In this document: positions 53,046 through 59,811 of the stretch, piece by piece
Numbering within the stretch: the stretch's first letter is position 1
Layout of the letters: every line of letters starts with the position of its first letter
Origin: Achromobacter sp. HZ34
GTDB lineage: Bacteria > Pseudomonadota > Gammaproteobacteria > Burkholderiales > Burkholderiaceae_B
Length of the DNA stretch: 64,000 nucleotides
Reading direction: 5' to 3'
Assembly: GCF_002209485.1 (NCBI RefSeq)
Contig: NZ_NJIX01000009.1
Coordinates: 248,001 to 312,000, forward strand
The notes under the pieces: model-generated
Database searches by the model: none
What the model saw: the letters and a program-made list of their open reading frames with translations, nothing else
Told to the model about the DNA's origin: nothing
Translations under genes and position numbers: made by a program

Positions 53046-53737
53046 GCTGCCTCCCCGGCGTTCAGTTCCATTCCCAGTGCGCGCTTCGCCATCGCCACCA
53101 CGGTGAGCGAGTAGCGCTTGCCGCCCTTGCGGTCGTGCTCGGCCAGTATCTTGTTTGCCCAGGCGGTTCCCTGAGGCTTGGCGGTCAGCACGTCGACGGC
53201 ACCCATCTTCTTCAGCGCGGCCTCGGCCTCTTCCTTCGTTGCCTGGGTCTGGCCCGGCGCCGGCAGCGCTTCGCGCACAGGCGGGACGTCTGCCCAGTAG
53301 CCCTTCGCCAACTCGTCGGAGAACGCGCGCTCCCAGCGGCCCTTGATGGCGCCGTAGGTGCTGCCCAGCAGGTCGTGCGTTCCGGTAGCCACGGCCGCCC
53401 AGTAGACGGCCGGGTGAGGCCACAGGCCCATTTCGCCGCGGCGGCGCGCGGCCATGCCGGCCACGGCGTCGTGGTAGGCCACCTCGGCATTCATCCAGGG
53501 GCGGCATAGGCGCAGGAACTCGGGCACCGTCGGCGGCCAGTCGCGGCTGAGGCAGGCGACCAGCGCTGTGCGCACCTCGCTTTCGTTCAAGCCAGCCAGT
53601 TTCTCGTCCCAGGACTCCCTCAGCTCCCGGGGCGTTAGCCCTTGCCATTGCTGGGCGAACTTCGCGCCGTACATCAAGCGCATTTCGTTAACGACCAGAC
53701 CGCCGATGGTGGGCGGCTGTGCCTCAGTGACTTGCAT
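53042..53737 (-). CDS. Putative helicase loader (lambda P-like position)
   Basis: 231 residues. N-terminal helical region GGLVVNEMRLMYGAKFAQQWQGLTPRELRESWDEKLAGLNESEVRTALVACLSRDWPPTVPEFLRLCRP resembles the N-terminal domain of phage P-type and Gp14-type replication proteins, where a short helical bundle recruits host helicase. It directly follows the DUF1376 gene, as P follows O. Function is inferred from order and this domain. Confidence 0.65.
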   Translation of the reverse strand: MQVTEAQPPTIGGLVVNEMRLMYGAKFAQQWQGLTPRELRESWDEKLAGLNESEVRTALVACLSRDWPPTVPEFLRLCRPWMNAEVAYHDAVAGMAARRRGEMGLWPHPAVYWAAVATGTHDLLGSTYGAIKGRWERAFSDELAKGYWADVPPVREALPAPGQTQATKEEAEAALKKMGAVDVLTAKPQGTAWANKILAEHDRKGGKRYSLTVVAMAKRALGMELNAGEAA

Positions 53738-54530
53738 CGATAACCCCCATGTCGATTTCTGTGGGCCGGCGGCCTTGCGCCAGTTCCCTGCTCAGTTCTG
53801 CATTCCAGTCGGCCATTGCCTGCGCGCGGCTCGGCGGCCCGGCGCGCGCCTGGGCCTTCGGCGGGAACAGCCCCTGGTAGCCGCCGGCAATGCTGTTGCC
53901 AATCACGTCGGCAGGCTTGTGGCCCTGGGCCAGGTAGTCGGCAAGCTGCTTCAGCTGGCGCCGTGCGCCTTCCTCCGTCACTGGCTTCTTGCGTGCCTTG
54001 CGGTCAGAAACCCAGCTCTGCCAGTCTTCGCGGTCGAGCCAGTTCGGTAGGTCGATCGCCGCGGCGTCGAATCCTTGCCCCCGCTTGCGGGGGGTAGGGG
54101 GGTGTTCTTTATCTTGGTTATGGTTCTGGTTCTGGTTAGTTGCACAGTCGTAGTTCGACTGTTCATCAGGTGTTGAACGGCTGTTCAACGGTCGTTGCGT
54201 TTTTTGTGCCCTTTTCGCTGCACTGGCCTTGCCGGCGGCCGATTTAGCCTCTCGCTGGACGTGATACTTCTCAATCTCGGCGTCGCAGCGCGCATGGCAC
54301 CATCCTTCGTCGGATTCTGTGAAAAACTCGTTCAACACCTGTTCAACGGCTGTTCGTTCTTCGTTGGAACGGGCGAGCAGGAGCCGGCACAGCGAATCCA
54401 GCTCGGGGGTGAGTGGCCCTTCGGTGTCGTAGTACAGGTCCAGCATGTCCCGATACACCGACCGCTCCAGGCGCGTCAGGTGGCGCGTGGCGCTGTTGAA
54501 GTCGCCAATGTGGTGAGGGTAATAATTCAT
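53724..54530 (-). CDS. DUF1376 (YdaU-like) replication initiator-type protein
   Basis: 268 residues. N-terminal DUF1376 winged-helix domain: MNYYPHHIGDFNSATRHLTRLERSVYRDMLDLYYDTEGPLT. A central linker rich in Asn/Gln/His (NQNQNHNQDKEHPPTPRKRG) follows, then a C-terminal helical domain (LDREDWQSWVSDRKARKKPVTEEGARRQLKQLADYL). This two-domain layout with flexible middle recalls lambda O, and it precedes a P-like gene. The repeated DNA encoding the linker could contain the replication origin. Confidence 0.8.
   Translation of the reverse strand: MNYYPHHIGDFNSATRHLTRLERSVYRDMLDLYYDTEGPLTPELDSLCRLLLARSNEERTAVEQVLNEFFTESDEGWCHARCDAEIEKYHVQREAKSAAGKASAAKRAQKTQRPLNSRSTPDEQSNYDCATNQNQNHNQDKEHPPTPRKRGQGFDAAAIDLPNWLDREDWQSWVSDRKARKKPVTEEGARRQLKQLADYLAQGHKPADVIGNSIAGGYQGLFPPKAQARAGPPSRAQAMADWNAELSRELAQGRRPTEIDMGVIDASH
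54114..54191. repeat. Iteron-like repeats, candidate replication origin
   Basis: Inside the DUF1376 gene: four tandem TGGTT(A/C) units (54114-54139), then the palindrome GTTGAAC-GGCT-GTTCAAC (54172-54189). CTGTTCAACGG recurs at 54181 and 54339. Repeats within the initiator gene are how the lambda origin is built. Confidence 0.4.
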
Positions 54531-54886
54531 GCGGCCTCCAGCATGCCGACCGCGCGCAGAGCGCCGTCCGGCACTATCAGGCCCTGATCCTGCAGGCGCT
54601 CAATGCACCAGATCAGCAGGTCGACCTGCTTGCCGTAGCGCGACTCGAAGCGAGCCTTCCATGGGTGAACCGCGATGCGGCCGGGCGTGCCGGTACCGTC
54701 CTGATGGTTGCCGGCGGACAGCGGCAGCACCAGCCAGTGCGCGTCGGGCTTCGTGCGTCCGTCGATATGGTGGATGGAGCAGCGTGTATCCTCGAAGCCA
54801 TCCATCCTGGATGCAACGCAGCCGATGTTGCTGACCAGCATGTCCCAGAATCGCTTCTGTTCTGCGGTGGGATTGCTGCCTTTCAT
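54527..54886 (-). CDS. Ref-like RecA-dependent nuclease
   Basis: 119 residues from ATG at 54886. Matches the P1 Ref family core: FWDMLVSNIGCVASRMDGFEDTRCSIHHIDGRTKPDAHWLVLPLSAGNHQDG, with an HNH-type His pair (HHIDG, NHQDG) and Cys residues that bind zinc. Ref cuts DNA in RecA-formed loops and enhances recombination. Overlaps both neighbours by 4 bases. Confidence 0.83.
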   Translation of the reverse strand: MKGSNPTAEQKRFWDMLVSNIGCVASRMDGFEDTRCSIHHIDGRTKPDAHWLVLPLSAGNHQDGTGTPGRIAVHPWKARFESRYGKQVDLLIWCIERLQDQGLIVPDGALRAVGMLEAA

Positions 54887-55392
54887 ATGGTGCACCCTTC
54901 GTGATATTTGCGCTTGGCCTCCAGATATGCCTGGTGGGCCATAGCAGGGTCAGTGAAGCGACCAAGGTAGGTACGGCCTTTTCCGGGGATTGTTATCTGT
55001 GCGGTCCACTTCCCACGATTCCACGTCACCCCCAACAGGCCGGACGTTTTATTTCTGGCGTTCGCGCCATGCAGATTCTGGTTGTTGACTTGCAGCGTGG
55101 CTTCTCGCAAGTTTGCGAATCGGTTGTCCAATTTGTCACCATTGAGGTGATCCACAAACAGGCTCGGCCATGCTCTGGTGACGAGCAACCACGCAAGCCT
55201 GTGGGCATAGATATGGCGCCCGCGAATGCTGATCACCTGGTAGCCGCCCTTAACGTAACCAGCTCTACAACCCGGCCGGATAGCGCCGTTCCGTGACGCC
55301 ACCTTCCAGCGGAATTCACCCGTGATGGCGTCGTAATCGAGGACAGACTCCACCTGGGACGCGTCGAGCGTCGGATCTTGGAACTTACTCAC
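54883..55392 (-). CDS. HNH homing endonuclease with AP2-like DNA-binding domain
   Basis: 169 residues if started at GTG 55392 (ATG 55410 is in frame too). HNH core YAHRLAWLLV, VDHLNGDKLDNRFANLREAT; C-terminal AP2 domain NKTSGLLGVTWNRGKWTAQITIPGKGRTYLGRFTDPAMAHQAYLEAK. Free-standing homing endonucleases of this kind insert between phage genes. Its GC content is lower than its neighbours, suggesting recent arrival, yet start and stop overlap the flanking genes perfectly. Confidence 0.88.
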   Translation of the reverse strand: MSKFQDPTLDASQVESVLDYDAITGEFRWKVASRNGAIRPGCRAGYVKGGYQVISIRGRHIYAHRLAWLLVTRAWPSLFVDHLNGDKLDNRFANLREATLQVNNQNLHGANARNKTSGLLGVTWNRGKWTAQITIPGKGRTYLGRFTDPAMAHQAYLEAKRKYHEGCTI

Positions 55393-55906
55393 CGAATTTC
55401 CCCAACACATCTTCGATCATCGCCGCGGCCAGGTGCGCGGGCGCCGCCGGCCACAGCGTCTTGATTGCATAGGGCTGTCGCAGGAATTCGACCGCCTTGG
55501 CGTGGAACTCCTCCATGTCGGTCTGCTCCAGGCGCGCGTAGCTGATGGGCTTCGGTACCGGGATGACGCCGCCCTTCGGGCCCGGGTACCAGTTCACGTG
55601 GCCGGCGCCAACCTTCAGCCAGTCGCGGAAGGCGTCGAAGTCCTTGAACCGCTCCTGCGCCTCGAACACCTTCGACTCCAGCGCCATGTGCTTGCGGTGG
55701 TACCAGCCCAGGCGCTCCTTGTGCGTGCGGATCTCCAGCATCTCGCCGGGCTCAAGCCGGAAGATAGAGTTCCACAGGCGCCGCCATTGCTTGCGCCCCT
55801 GATCGCCCAGGCCGTCGACCACCCCGAAGATGGCGCGGCGCGCGGCCTCGCGGTCCGCCTCCGCGATCTCAGCTTGCTGCTGACGGACGAGGGTGATATC
55901 TGCCAT
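55385..55906 (-). CDS. DUF1367 phage protein
   Basis: 173 residues from ATG at 55906. Family core RKHMALESKVFEAQERFKDFDAFRDWLKVGAGHVNWYP and GGVIPVPKPISYARLEQTDMEEFHAKAVEFL. DUF1367 is common in the nin-like region of lambdoid phages and of unknown function. It begins two bases after the CII-like gene. Confidence 0.82.
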   Translation of the reverse strand: MADITLVRQQQAEIAEADREAARRAIFGVVDGLGDQGRKQWRRLWNSIFRLEPGEMLEIRTHKERLGWYHRKHMALESKVFEAQERFKDFDAFRDWLKVGAGHVNWYPGPKGGVIPVPKPISYARLEQTDMEEFHAKAVEFLRQPYAIKTLWPAAPAHLAAAMIEDVLGKFGE

Positions 55907-55908
55907 CC

Positions 55909-56217
55909 CTACCTCGATCCGCAATCGCCCGCGCCAGCGCGCGCGCAATAACAGTTGGCGCCGATCTTCGCGCCGTAGGCCAGGAAGTCCATGTAGGCAG
56001 GCGTCGTGACGACCATGCCCAGCGCTTCAATGGCGGCGTCGACCTTGTCGATCGTCACGCCCATACCGCCGGACAGGAATTTGCTGACCTGGCTGGCGTC
56101 CCAACCCAGGCGATCGCGGACGATGCCGCATGTCTTGGGGTTGGTCAGGGCATTCCGAAGCGCCTGTTCCATCGAGGGCTTCTGAACGTGAAATTGCACC
56201 GGTGCAGGCGCGTTCAT
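55909..56217 (-). CDS. CII-like transcription activator
   Basis: 102 residues. Helix-turn-helix: LRNALTNPKTCGIVRDRLGWDASQVSKFLSGGMGVTIDKVDAAIEALGMVV, with the RLGWDASQVSKFLSGG turn in the CII position. A Cys-rich tail (ANCYCARAGAGDC) follows, unlike lambda CII. Its place, second after cro in the same operon, is that of cII. It would activate a pRE-like promoter to establish lysogeny. Confidence 0.72.
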   Translation of the reverse strand: MNAPAPVQFHVQKPSMEQALRNALTNPKTCGIVRDRLGWDASQVSKFLSGGMGVTIDKVDAAIEALGMVVTTPAYMDFLAYGAKIGANCYCARAGAGDCGSR

Positions 56218-56241
56218 TTGCGTTCAACCTTGTTCAAAAAG

Positions 56242-56255
56242 ATGTGCATGCACAT
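56242..56255. promoter_or_regulatory. 14-bp perfect palindrome between divergent genes
   Basis: ATGTGCATGCACAT is perfectly self-complementary and lies between the CII-like gene (minus, start 56217) and the 54-aa gene (plus, start 56304). It does not fit the CI/Cro operator or the LexA box. It may be an operator for another regulator. Confidence 0.5.
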
Positions 56256-56303
56256 GCACGCGGGGCCGGCCACACTGGCGGCATCGAAAACACGGAGGTC
56301 AAG

Positions 56304-56468
56304 ATGAGCGATACGGAAAAGCTGCTGGAACAGGCCCAGGACATGGCGCGACGCGCCTTCGAGGAACCGGGAGAAGAAACGGTGATGCGACTGTTCACCC
56401 GCCTGTGCGATGAGGCGGATATGCGGAAGTACGCGGCGCCGGCTGGGGATGGAGAGACGTTGCATTGA
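56304..56468 (+). CDS. Small plus-strand protein opposite the cro operon
   Basis: 54 residues, acidic and helical (MSDTEKLLEQAQDMARRAFEEPGEETVMRLFTRLCDEAD). GGAGG lies 6 bases before the ATG. It runs toward cI, antisense to the pR transcript, exactly where lambda's pRE transcript starts. Product unrecognised; it may be translated from a pRE-like message. Confidence 0.6.
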   Translation: MSDTEKLLEQAQDMARRAFEEPGEETVMRLFTRLCDEADMRKYAAPAGDGETLH

Positions 56469-56472
56469 TGCC

Positions 56473-56676
56473 TCACTCTCCGCGCCGTGCGTGCGCCGCC
56501 AGGGCGTCATCGAGGCCGTGCTCGCTTACCAAGTGGGCCCAGCGGATGGAGATGCCGCAGGCCACGCGTGCCATACAGAGTCGGCCCAGCCGAACCGCAA
56601 AGCGGCTCCCATGCGATTGGGCCCAGCGCCAAGCCCACTTCCTGGAGCAAAGCCAGTTGGCGAACAGGTCACGCAT
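56473..56676 (-). CDS. Small basic protein after cro
   Basis: 67 residues from ATG 56676 overlapping the end of cro by 8 bases. Trp/Arg/Ala-rich (MRDLFANWLCSRKWAWRWAQ). No recognised family. The overlap supports it as a real member of the operon, but composition is biased and no clear ribosome site is seen, so it could be spurious. Confidence 0.45.
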   Translation of the reverse strand: MRDLFANWLCSRKWAWRWAQSHGSRFAVRLGRLCMARVACGISIRWAHLVSEHGLDDALAAHARRGE

Positions 56677-56887
56677 GGCTGGCCTCCGCCGAAGTTGGGC
56701 GCTTGGAGATTTCCCACGCCTTGAAAACCTTCGGCTTTGCAAGGCGAAGAAAGCTCCGCCATCCCTTGGGGATGCCGTTGGTCCGCCATTGGGAAATGGC
56801 TCCCGTCGTCAGGTTGCAAAGCTGTGCGACCTTAACGGTGCCGCCCAGGGCGTCGATCAGTTTGGAATCGTCGGTTTCATGGCTCAT
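56669..56887 (-). CDS. cro: Cro-like repressor
   Basis: 72 residues: KLIDALGGTVKVAQLCNLTTGAISQWRTNGIPKGWRSFLRLAKPKVFK, a YdaS/Cro helix-turn-helix (VAQLCNLTTGAISQW as recognition). Divergent from cI over three shared operators. The best -10 ends about 8 bases before the ATG at 56887, so the message may be leaderless. It would repress cI transcription and commit to lytic growth. Confidence 0.85.
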   Translation of the reverse strand: MSHETDDSKLIDALGGTVKVAQLCNLTTGAISQWRTNGIPKGWRSFLRLAKPKVFKAWEISKRPTSAEASHA

Positions 56888-56894
56888 GGCTCGC

Positions 56895-56960
56895 ATCTTA
56901 GATGACTAAGAATTTAGTTGCAAGCCATCTAAGATGATTTTTGTTTAGCATCCTAAGATG
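56895..56960. promoter_or_regulatory. cro-cI operator region: three operators with pR and pRM
   Basis: Operators fit TCTTAG-N4-CTAAGA. O1 at 56896-56911 is perfect; O2 at 56919-56934 has one degenerate half; O3 at 56943-56958 (GTTTAG-CATC-CTAAGA) touches the cI start codon. Centres are 23 and 24 bp apart. pR (minus) is TTGCAA-N17-TAAGAT, -35 at 56918-56923 and -10 at 56895-56900, covered by O1 and O2. pRM toward cI has only a weak -10 (TAGCAT), as expected for an activated promoter. Confidence 0.8.
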
Positions 56961-58034
56961 ACCTTCCAAGAAAGAATTCAGCTCGCCTTCGCTGAGGAGT
57001 CCGCTCGACGTGTAGCGGCCGGCGAGCCTCGCCTTACGAAAACCGAGCTTTGGAAGGCTGCAGGGGCATCTTCAGGTGCGGCCAGCCACTGGTTCAATGG
57101 CTCGAACGGCGCGGATCTCGCGACCTGCATGAAGGTCGCCGCGACCTTGCGCGTCGACCCTCATTGGCTGTACGACGAGTCGGCGCCGAAGCAGAGCGCG
57201 CTAAGTGTGGCCAATCCCATACTGGCGACGCCTGCTGCGGAATGGCCATTCCCGGACATCCCCGAGAAGGACATCCGCGCGCTGCCGAAGGCGAAACTTG
57301 CAGACCTGCAGGAGACGATCAAGGCTGCCATGCGGATGATGGGACTTGGGATAGAGCTGAAGCCAAGCACACCCGCAGCGCCAACCGCGCGCCGAGGTTC
57401 GGTAGTGGACATGGACGCGACGGACGATCCGTTCCCCATGCGCATCCCCGGCATGCCTGCGCCATGGAACGGAGGCAAGACCACGCTGCAGATGGAACGC
57501 GAGTTGTCCCAGCTGAAGATAAGGCAGGATGCCAACGTGACGTTGGACGAGGACAGCGCCTATTCTGCGAACGACCACGATTTTGTCCGCATTCCCGAGA
57601 TGGACGTGCGACTGGCCGCCGGAAAGCTTGGCTTCGAGAACTACCACGAGACACAGAAGGGCGAGATCATGTTCCGCCGCTCGTTCCTGGAATCCTTCGG
57701 ACTGCCTATTCCCCGTATGTCCGTTCTCTATGGCGACGGGCCCAGCATGAAGCCGGTTATAGGCGATGGCAGCCCTATGTTGTTTTTCGAGGACATCATC
57801 ACCGACCTGCGGCAGATTCGCCCGTACATCGTCTACGCGATCAACCGCGGCGGCGAGATGCTGGTGAAGTGCCTCTCGCGAGAGCGTGGAGGGCAATGGC
57901 TGGCCAAGTCCACGAATCGAGAACACAAGCCTTTTCCCATCGCGCTTGAAGACGGGCGGGACGTGCGCATCGTCGGCCAGATCCTCTGGTCGCCCTATGA
58001 CCTGCGCAATGGTGTGGATCCGAGGTTGTTGTGA
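56958..58034 (+). CDS. cI: CI-type prophage repressor with S24 self-cleavage domain
   Basis: 358 residues. Helix-turn-helix in residues 1-65 (LTKTELWKAAGASSGAASHWFNGSNG), a long linker, then a LexA/CI peptidase domain: cleavage site RLAAGKLGFENY (Ala-Gly), catalytic Ser in GDGPSMKPVIGDG and catalytic Lys in GEMLVKCLSRE. So RecA-stimulated self-cleavage, hence SOS induction, should work. ATG 56958 overlaps O3, which suggests autoregulation. No ribosome site precedes it, so a leaderless message is likely. Confidence 0.92.
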   Translation: MTFQERIQLAFAEESARRVAAGEPRLTKTELWKAAGASSGAASHWFNGSNGADLATCMKVAATLRVDPHWLYDESAPKQSALSVANPILATPAAEWPFPDIPEKDIRALPKAKLADLQETIKAAMRMMGLGIELKPSTPAAPTARRGSVVDMDATDDPFPMRIPGMPAPWNGGKTTLQMERELSQLKIRQDANVTLDEDSAYSANDHDFVRIPEMDVRLAAGKLGFENYHETQKGEIMFRRSFLESFGLPIPRMSVLYGDGPSMKPVIGDGSPMLFFEDIITDLRQIRPYIVYAINRGGEMLVKCLSRERGGQWLAKSTNREHKPFPIALEDGRDVRIVGQILWSPYDLRNGVDPRLL

Positions 58035-58056
58035 GCGCTCAAGCGGGCCGGGGAAA

Positions 58057-58803
58057 TCACTCCCTCCTGGCGCCCGCCATCAACCCCGCCTTTTTCATGT
58101 TTTCGGCAGCGGTGGCTGCGAGGTCGGATTGTTCCTGGGTGGTGAGGCTGTGGAATTTCTGCATGGCGGACAAGCATGAATCTTTGTCATGCGAACAATC
58201 ATCCGCTTTGGGCACCAGCCCCCCAATGGCCACAGCCAGGACGCCTATGATCTTCGTCTCTTGAGTGGCTCCTCTGCCCGCGTAGAAGTCCGAAACATTC
58301 CGATTGACTTCCGAGGCGACGATTCGCTTCCAGGTGGAAGCCATCACACATCCCTTGAAGATCGGCACGCCCATGATTACGCCGTCGCCTTTGCAGATTG
58401 CATCGACATGGTCAAGGCGGCGCAGCTTGGCCAGTTCCCCTTGCTCGCTCGGGATGAAGTAGGCTCTGACGCCCCATTCTCCGCTATAGGCAAACTCGAC
58501 GAACGGCTTCCCCATCCCATCCTGAATCGACATTGCCTGTCCCCGGAGCATCGTCACATGCCCCTCATATGCCTGATTTGCTGCGACTTCGTTCCGCATG
58601 TACGCGATGGCAACGGTGCGGGGATCAACAATTGCCAGGTCAGTTGTCGCGGATAGCAACGCCTTGCCTCCGCTGATGCTGGTCTGCAAGTCTTGCTCTA
58701 TGAGTTGTTCAACGATCACTCGAATGTTCGGCGTCGGCTGATAGGCCGATGCCCCTGAGGCATACAGGGCCCCAGCCAAGGCGGTTGCTACGAACTGTCG
58801 CAT
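58057..58803 (-). CDS. Secreted OB-fold-like protein between cI and pL (candidate conversion gene)
   Basis: 248 residues from ATG 58803 (GGGGAGAG upstream). Signal peptide MRQFVATALAGALYASGASA, cut after ASA. The middle (VDAICKGDGVIMGVPIFKGCVM) and its surroundings look like the tRNA_anti-like/OB domain found in small exported proteins, and four Cys may pair. It converges on cI. It occupies the rexAB position of lambda, so it may be expressed in the lysogen and act in exclusion or host fitness. Confidence 0.72.
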   Translation of the reverse strand: MRQFVATALAGALYASGASAYQPTPNIRVIVEQLIEQDLQTSISGGKALLSATTDLAIVDPRTVAIAYMRNEVAANQAYEGHVTMLRGQAMSIQDGMGKPFVEFAYSGEWGVRAYFIPSEQGELAKLRRLDHVDAICKGDGVIMGVPIFKGCVMASTWKRIVASEVNRNVSDFYAGRGATQETKIIGVLAVAIGGLVPKADDCSHDKDSCLSAMQKFHSLTTQEQSDLAATAAENMKKAGLMAGARRE

Positions 58804-58912
58804 CCCACTCTCCCCAGGGTTTCCAACCCGTATTTGTCGCATTGGGATCATAGCTCCACGCCCGTGGAGCCGCACACAGCCCCTGGGTGCCTCCCGAAGA
58901 TCCGCCTTTAAA

Positions 58913-58966
58913 TCTTAGATAGCTAAAAATATTCTTGACGCCTTGAATCTTAGTCGCCTAAGATTC
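58913..58966 (+). promoter_or_regulatory. pL-like promoter with two CI/Cro operators
   Basis: The same operator recurs: 58913-58928 (TCTTAG-ATAG-CTAAAA) and 58948-58963 (TCTTAG-TCGC-CTAAGA, arms extending to 9 bp at 58945-58966). The promoter TTGACG (58935-58940)-N18-TAAGAT (58959-58964) runs right through the perfect operator. It drives the plus-strand recombination operon. Confidence 0.8.
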
Positions 58967-58997
58967 GTTCATCGCGTCACCAAGCAGCAAGACGCCC

Positions 58998-59010
58998 CGC
59001 TCTTTAACAA
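58998..59010 (+). promoter_or_regulatory. boxA antitermination element in the pL leader
   Basis: CGCTCTTTAACAA equals the rRNA-type boxA core (GCTCTTTAACA) that binds NusB-S10. It lies about 30 bases after the predicted pL start. Followed by a boxB-like hairpin it makes a nut-like site. Confidence 0.75.
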
Positions 59011-59036
59011 CCCGCCAAGCGATGAATAGGCCAATG

Positions 59037-59050
59037 GCCCCGGAAGGGGC
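59037..59050 (+). promoter_or_regulatory. boxB-like hairpin
   Basis: GCCCC-GGAA-GGGGC: 5-bp stem with a GNRA tetraloop, 27 bases after boxA. Lambda boxB is a 5-bp stem whose loop folds like a GNRA tetraloop. No N-like gene is recognised. Confidence 0.5.
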
Positions 59051-59268
59051 GGCTAGGCCCAGGGCGCAACCCGTCACCCCTGAGAAAAAGACCGACGGCG
59101 ATCAGGTCGTGCCTGGCTCCGGGAGTGGAGCTGTCGGGCGCGGCCTGGTTGATGGATGCCCGCCACCCTGAGCCCGCGCCGCGGGGAGTAGCAGCGGGGA
59201 GGGCGTCCCAGAGTTCATCTGCGACGTCTTTCATTGAGAGGCTTCGCAAATGCACTCAGGAGACTTTT

Positions 59269-59682
59269 ATGAGCGACTGCATTCTGTGGGCGGGGCGCCG
59301 CAACCCGAAGGGTTACGGCCTGACCAAGTGGAAGGGCCGTACGTGCGGTGCCCATCGGCTCGCCTATTGCAAGAGCAACGGCATCACGCCGGACGACATC
59401 GTGGGGCTGGTGGTTATGCACACCTGTGACACGCCGTCATGCGTAAACCCTTTGCATCTTGCCATCGGCACGTTCGCTGACAACAACCGCGACAAAGCCA
59501 TGAAGGGCCGTGGCACGCCCGGCGTTCCCAGGAAGCTCACGCATGCGGTAGCTGAAGAGATCCGAGCCCTTTACGTGAAGGGTTCGCCAACGCAGGGGAT
59601 GAACGCGCTGGCGCGGCGGTATGGACTGGCGCCTCGTTCCATGTGGCTGCTGCTCCAGGGCAAGACCTACCGCGCGCCCTGA
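59269..59682 (+). CDS. HNH endonuclease
   Basis: 137 residues from ATG 59269 (CAGGAG upstream). HNH_3-type core: GAHRLAYCKSNGI, VVMHTCDTPSCVNPLHLAIGTFADNNRDKAMKGR, with His, two zinc-type Cys and Asn-His. The C-terminal helix-turn-helix (AVAEEIRALYVKGSPTQGMNALARRYGLAPRSMWLLLQGKTY) targets DNA. First gene after pL; likely a free-standing homing nuclease. Confidence 0.85.
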   Translation: MSDCILWAGRRNPKGYGLTKWKGRTCGAHRLAYCKSNGITPDDIVGLVVMHTCDTPSCVNPLHLAIGTFADNNRDKAMKGRGTPGVPRKLTHAVAEEIRALYVKGSPTQGMNALARRYGLAPRSMWLLLQGKTYRAP

Positions 59683-59705
59683 TTTATCCAATAACAGGAG
59701 AGCCG

Positions 59706-59795
59706 ATGCTCCCCGCCCTCCACACCAACCTCCGCTTCTGGCTTATCCCGCTGGCCCTGGCTTTCCTTGTCGGGCTGGTGGCGATCGGCTGGTAA
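59706..59795 (+). CDS. 29-residue membrane peptide
   Basis: ATG 59706 with AGGAGAG upstream. A single hydrophobic helix (FWLIPLALAFLVGLVAIGW) preceded by a short basic end. The ribosome site and spacing (23 bases after one gene, 16 before the next) support translation. Function unknown; small membrane peptides of this place in pL operons can act on host proteases or membrane. Confidence 0.6.
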   Translation: MLPALHTNLRFWLIPLALAFLVGLVAIGW

Positions 59796-59811
59796 TTCCC
59801 AAGGAAAAAAC

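Larger units (their letters stand above)
58967..59268 (+). other. Untranslated leader of the pL operon
   Basis: About 300 bases without a supportable gene. Contains the boxA and boxB-like elements. A 49-codon frame from ATG 59022 lacks a ribosome site and is not called. Confidence 0.55.

Noticed and set aside
59022-59171. 49-codon frame in the pL leader (MNRPMAPEGAARPRAQ)
   Set aside because: No ribosome site, low-complexity Gly/Pro end, and not strongly arginine-rich, so no support as an N protein.
59004-59255. Minus-strand 83-codon frame opposite the pL leader
   Set aside because: Runs against the pL transcript over the boxA/boxB region, with no ribosome site and biased composition.
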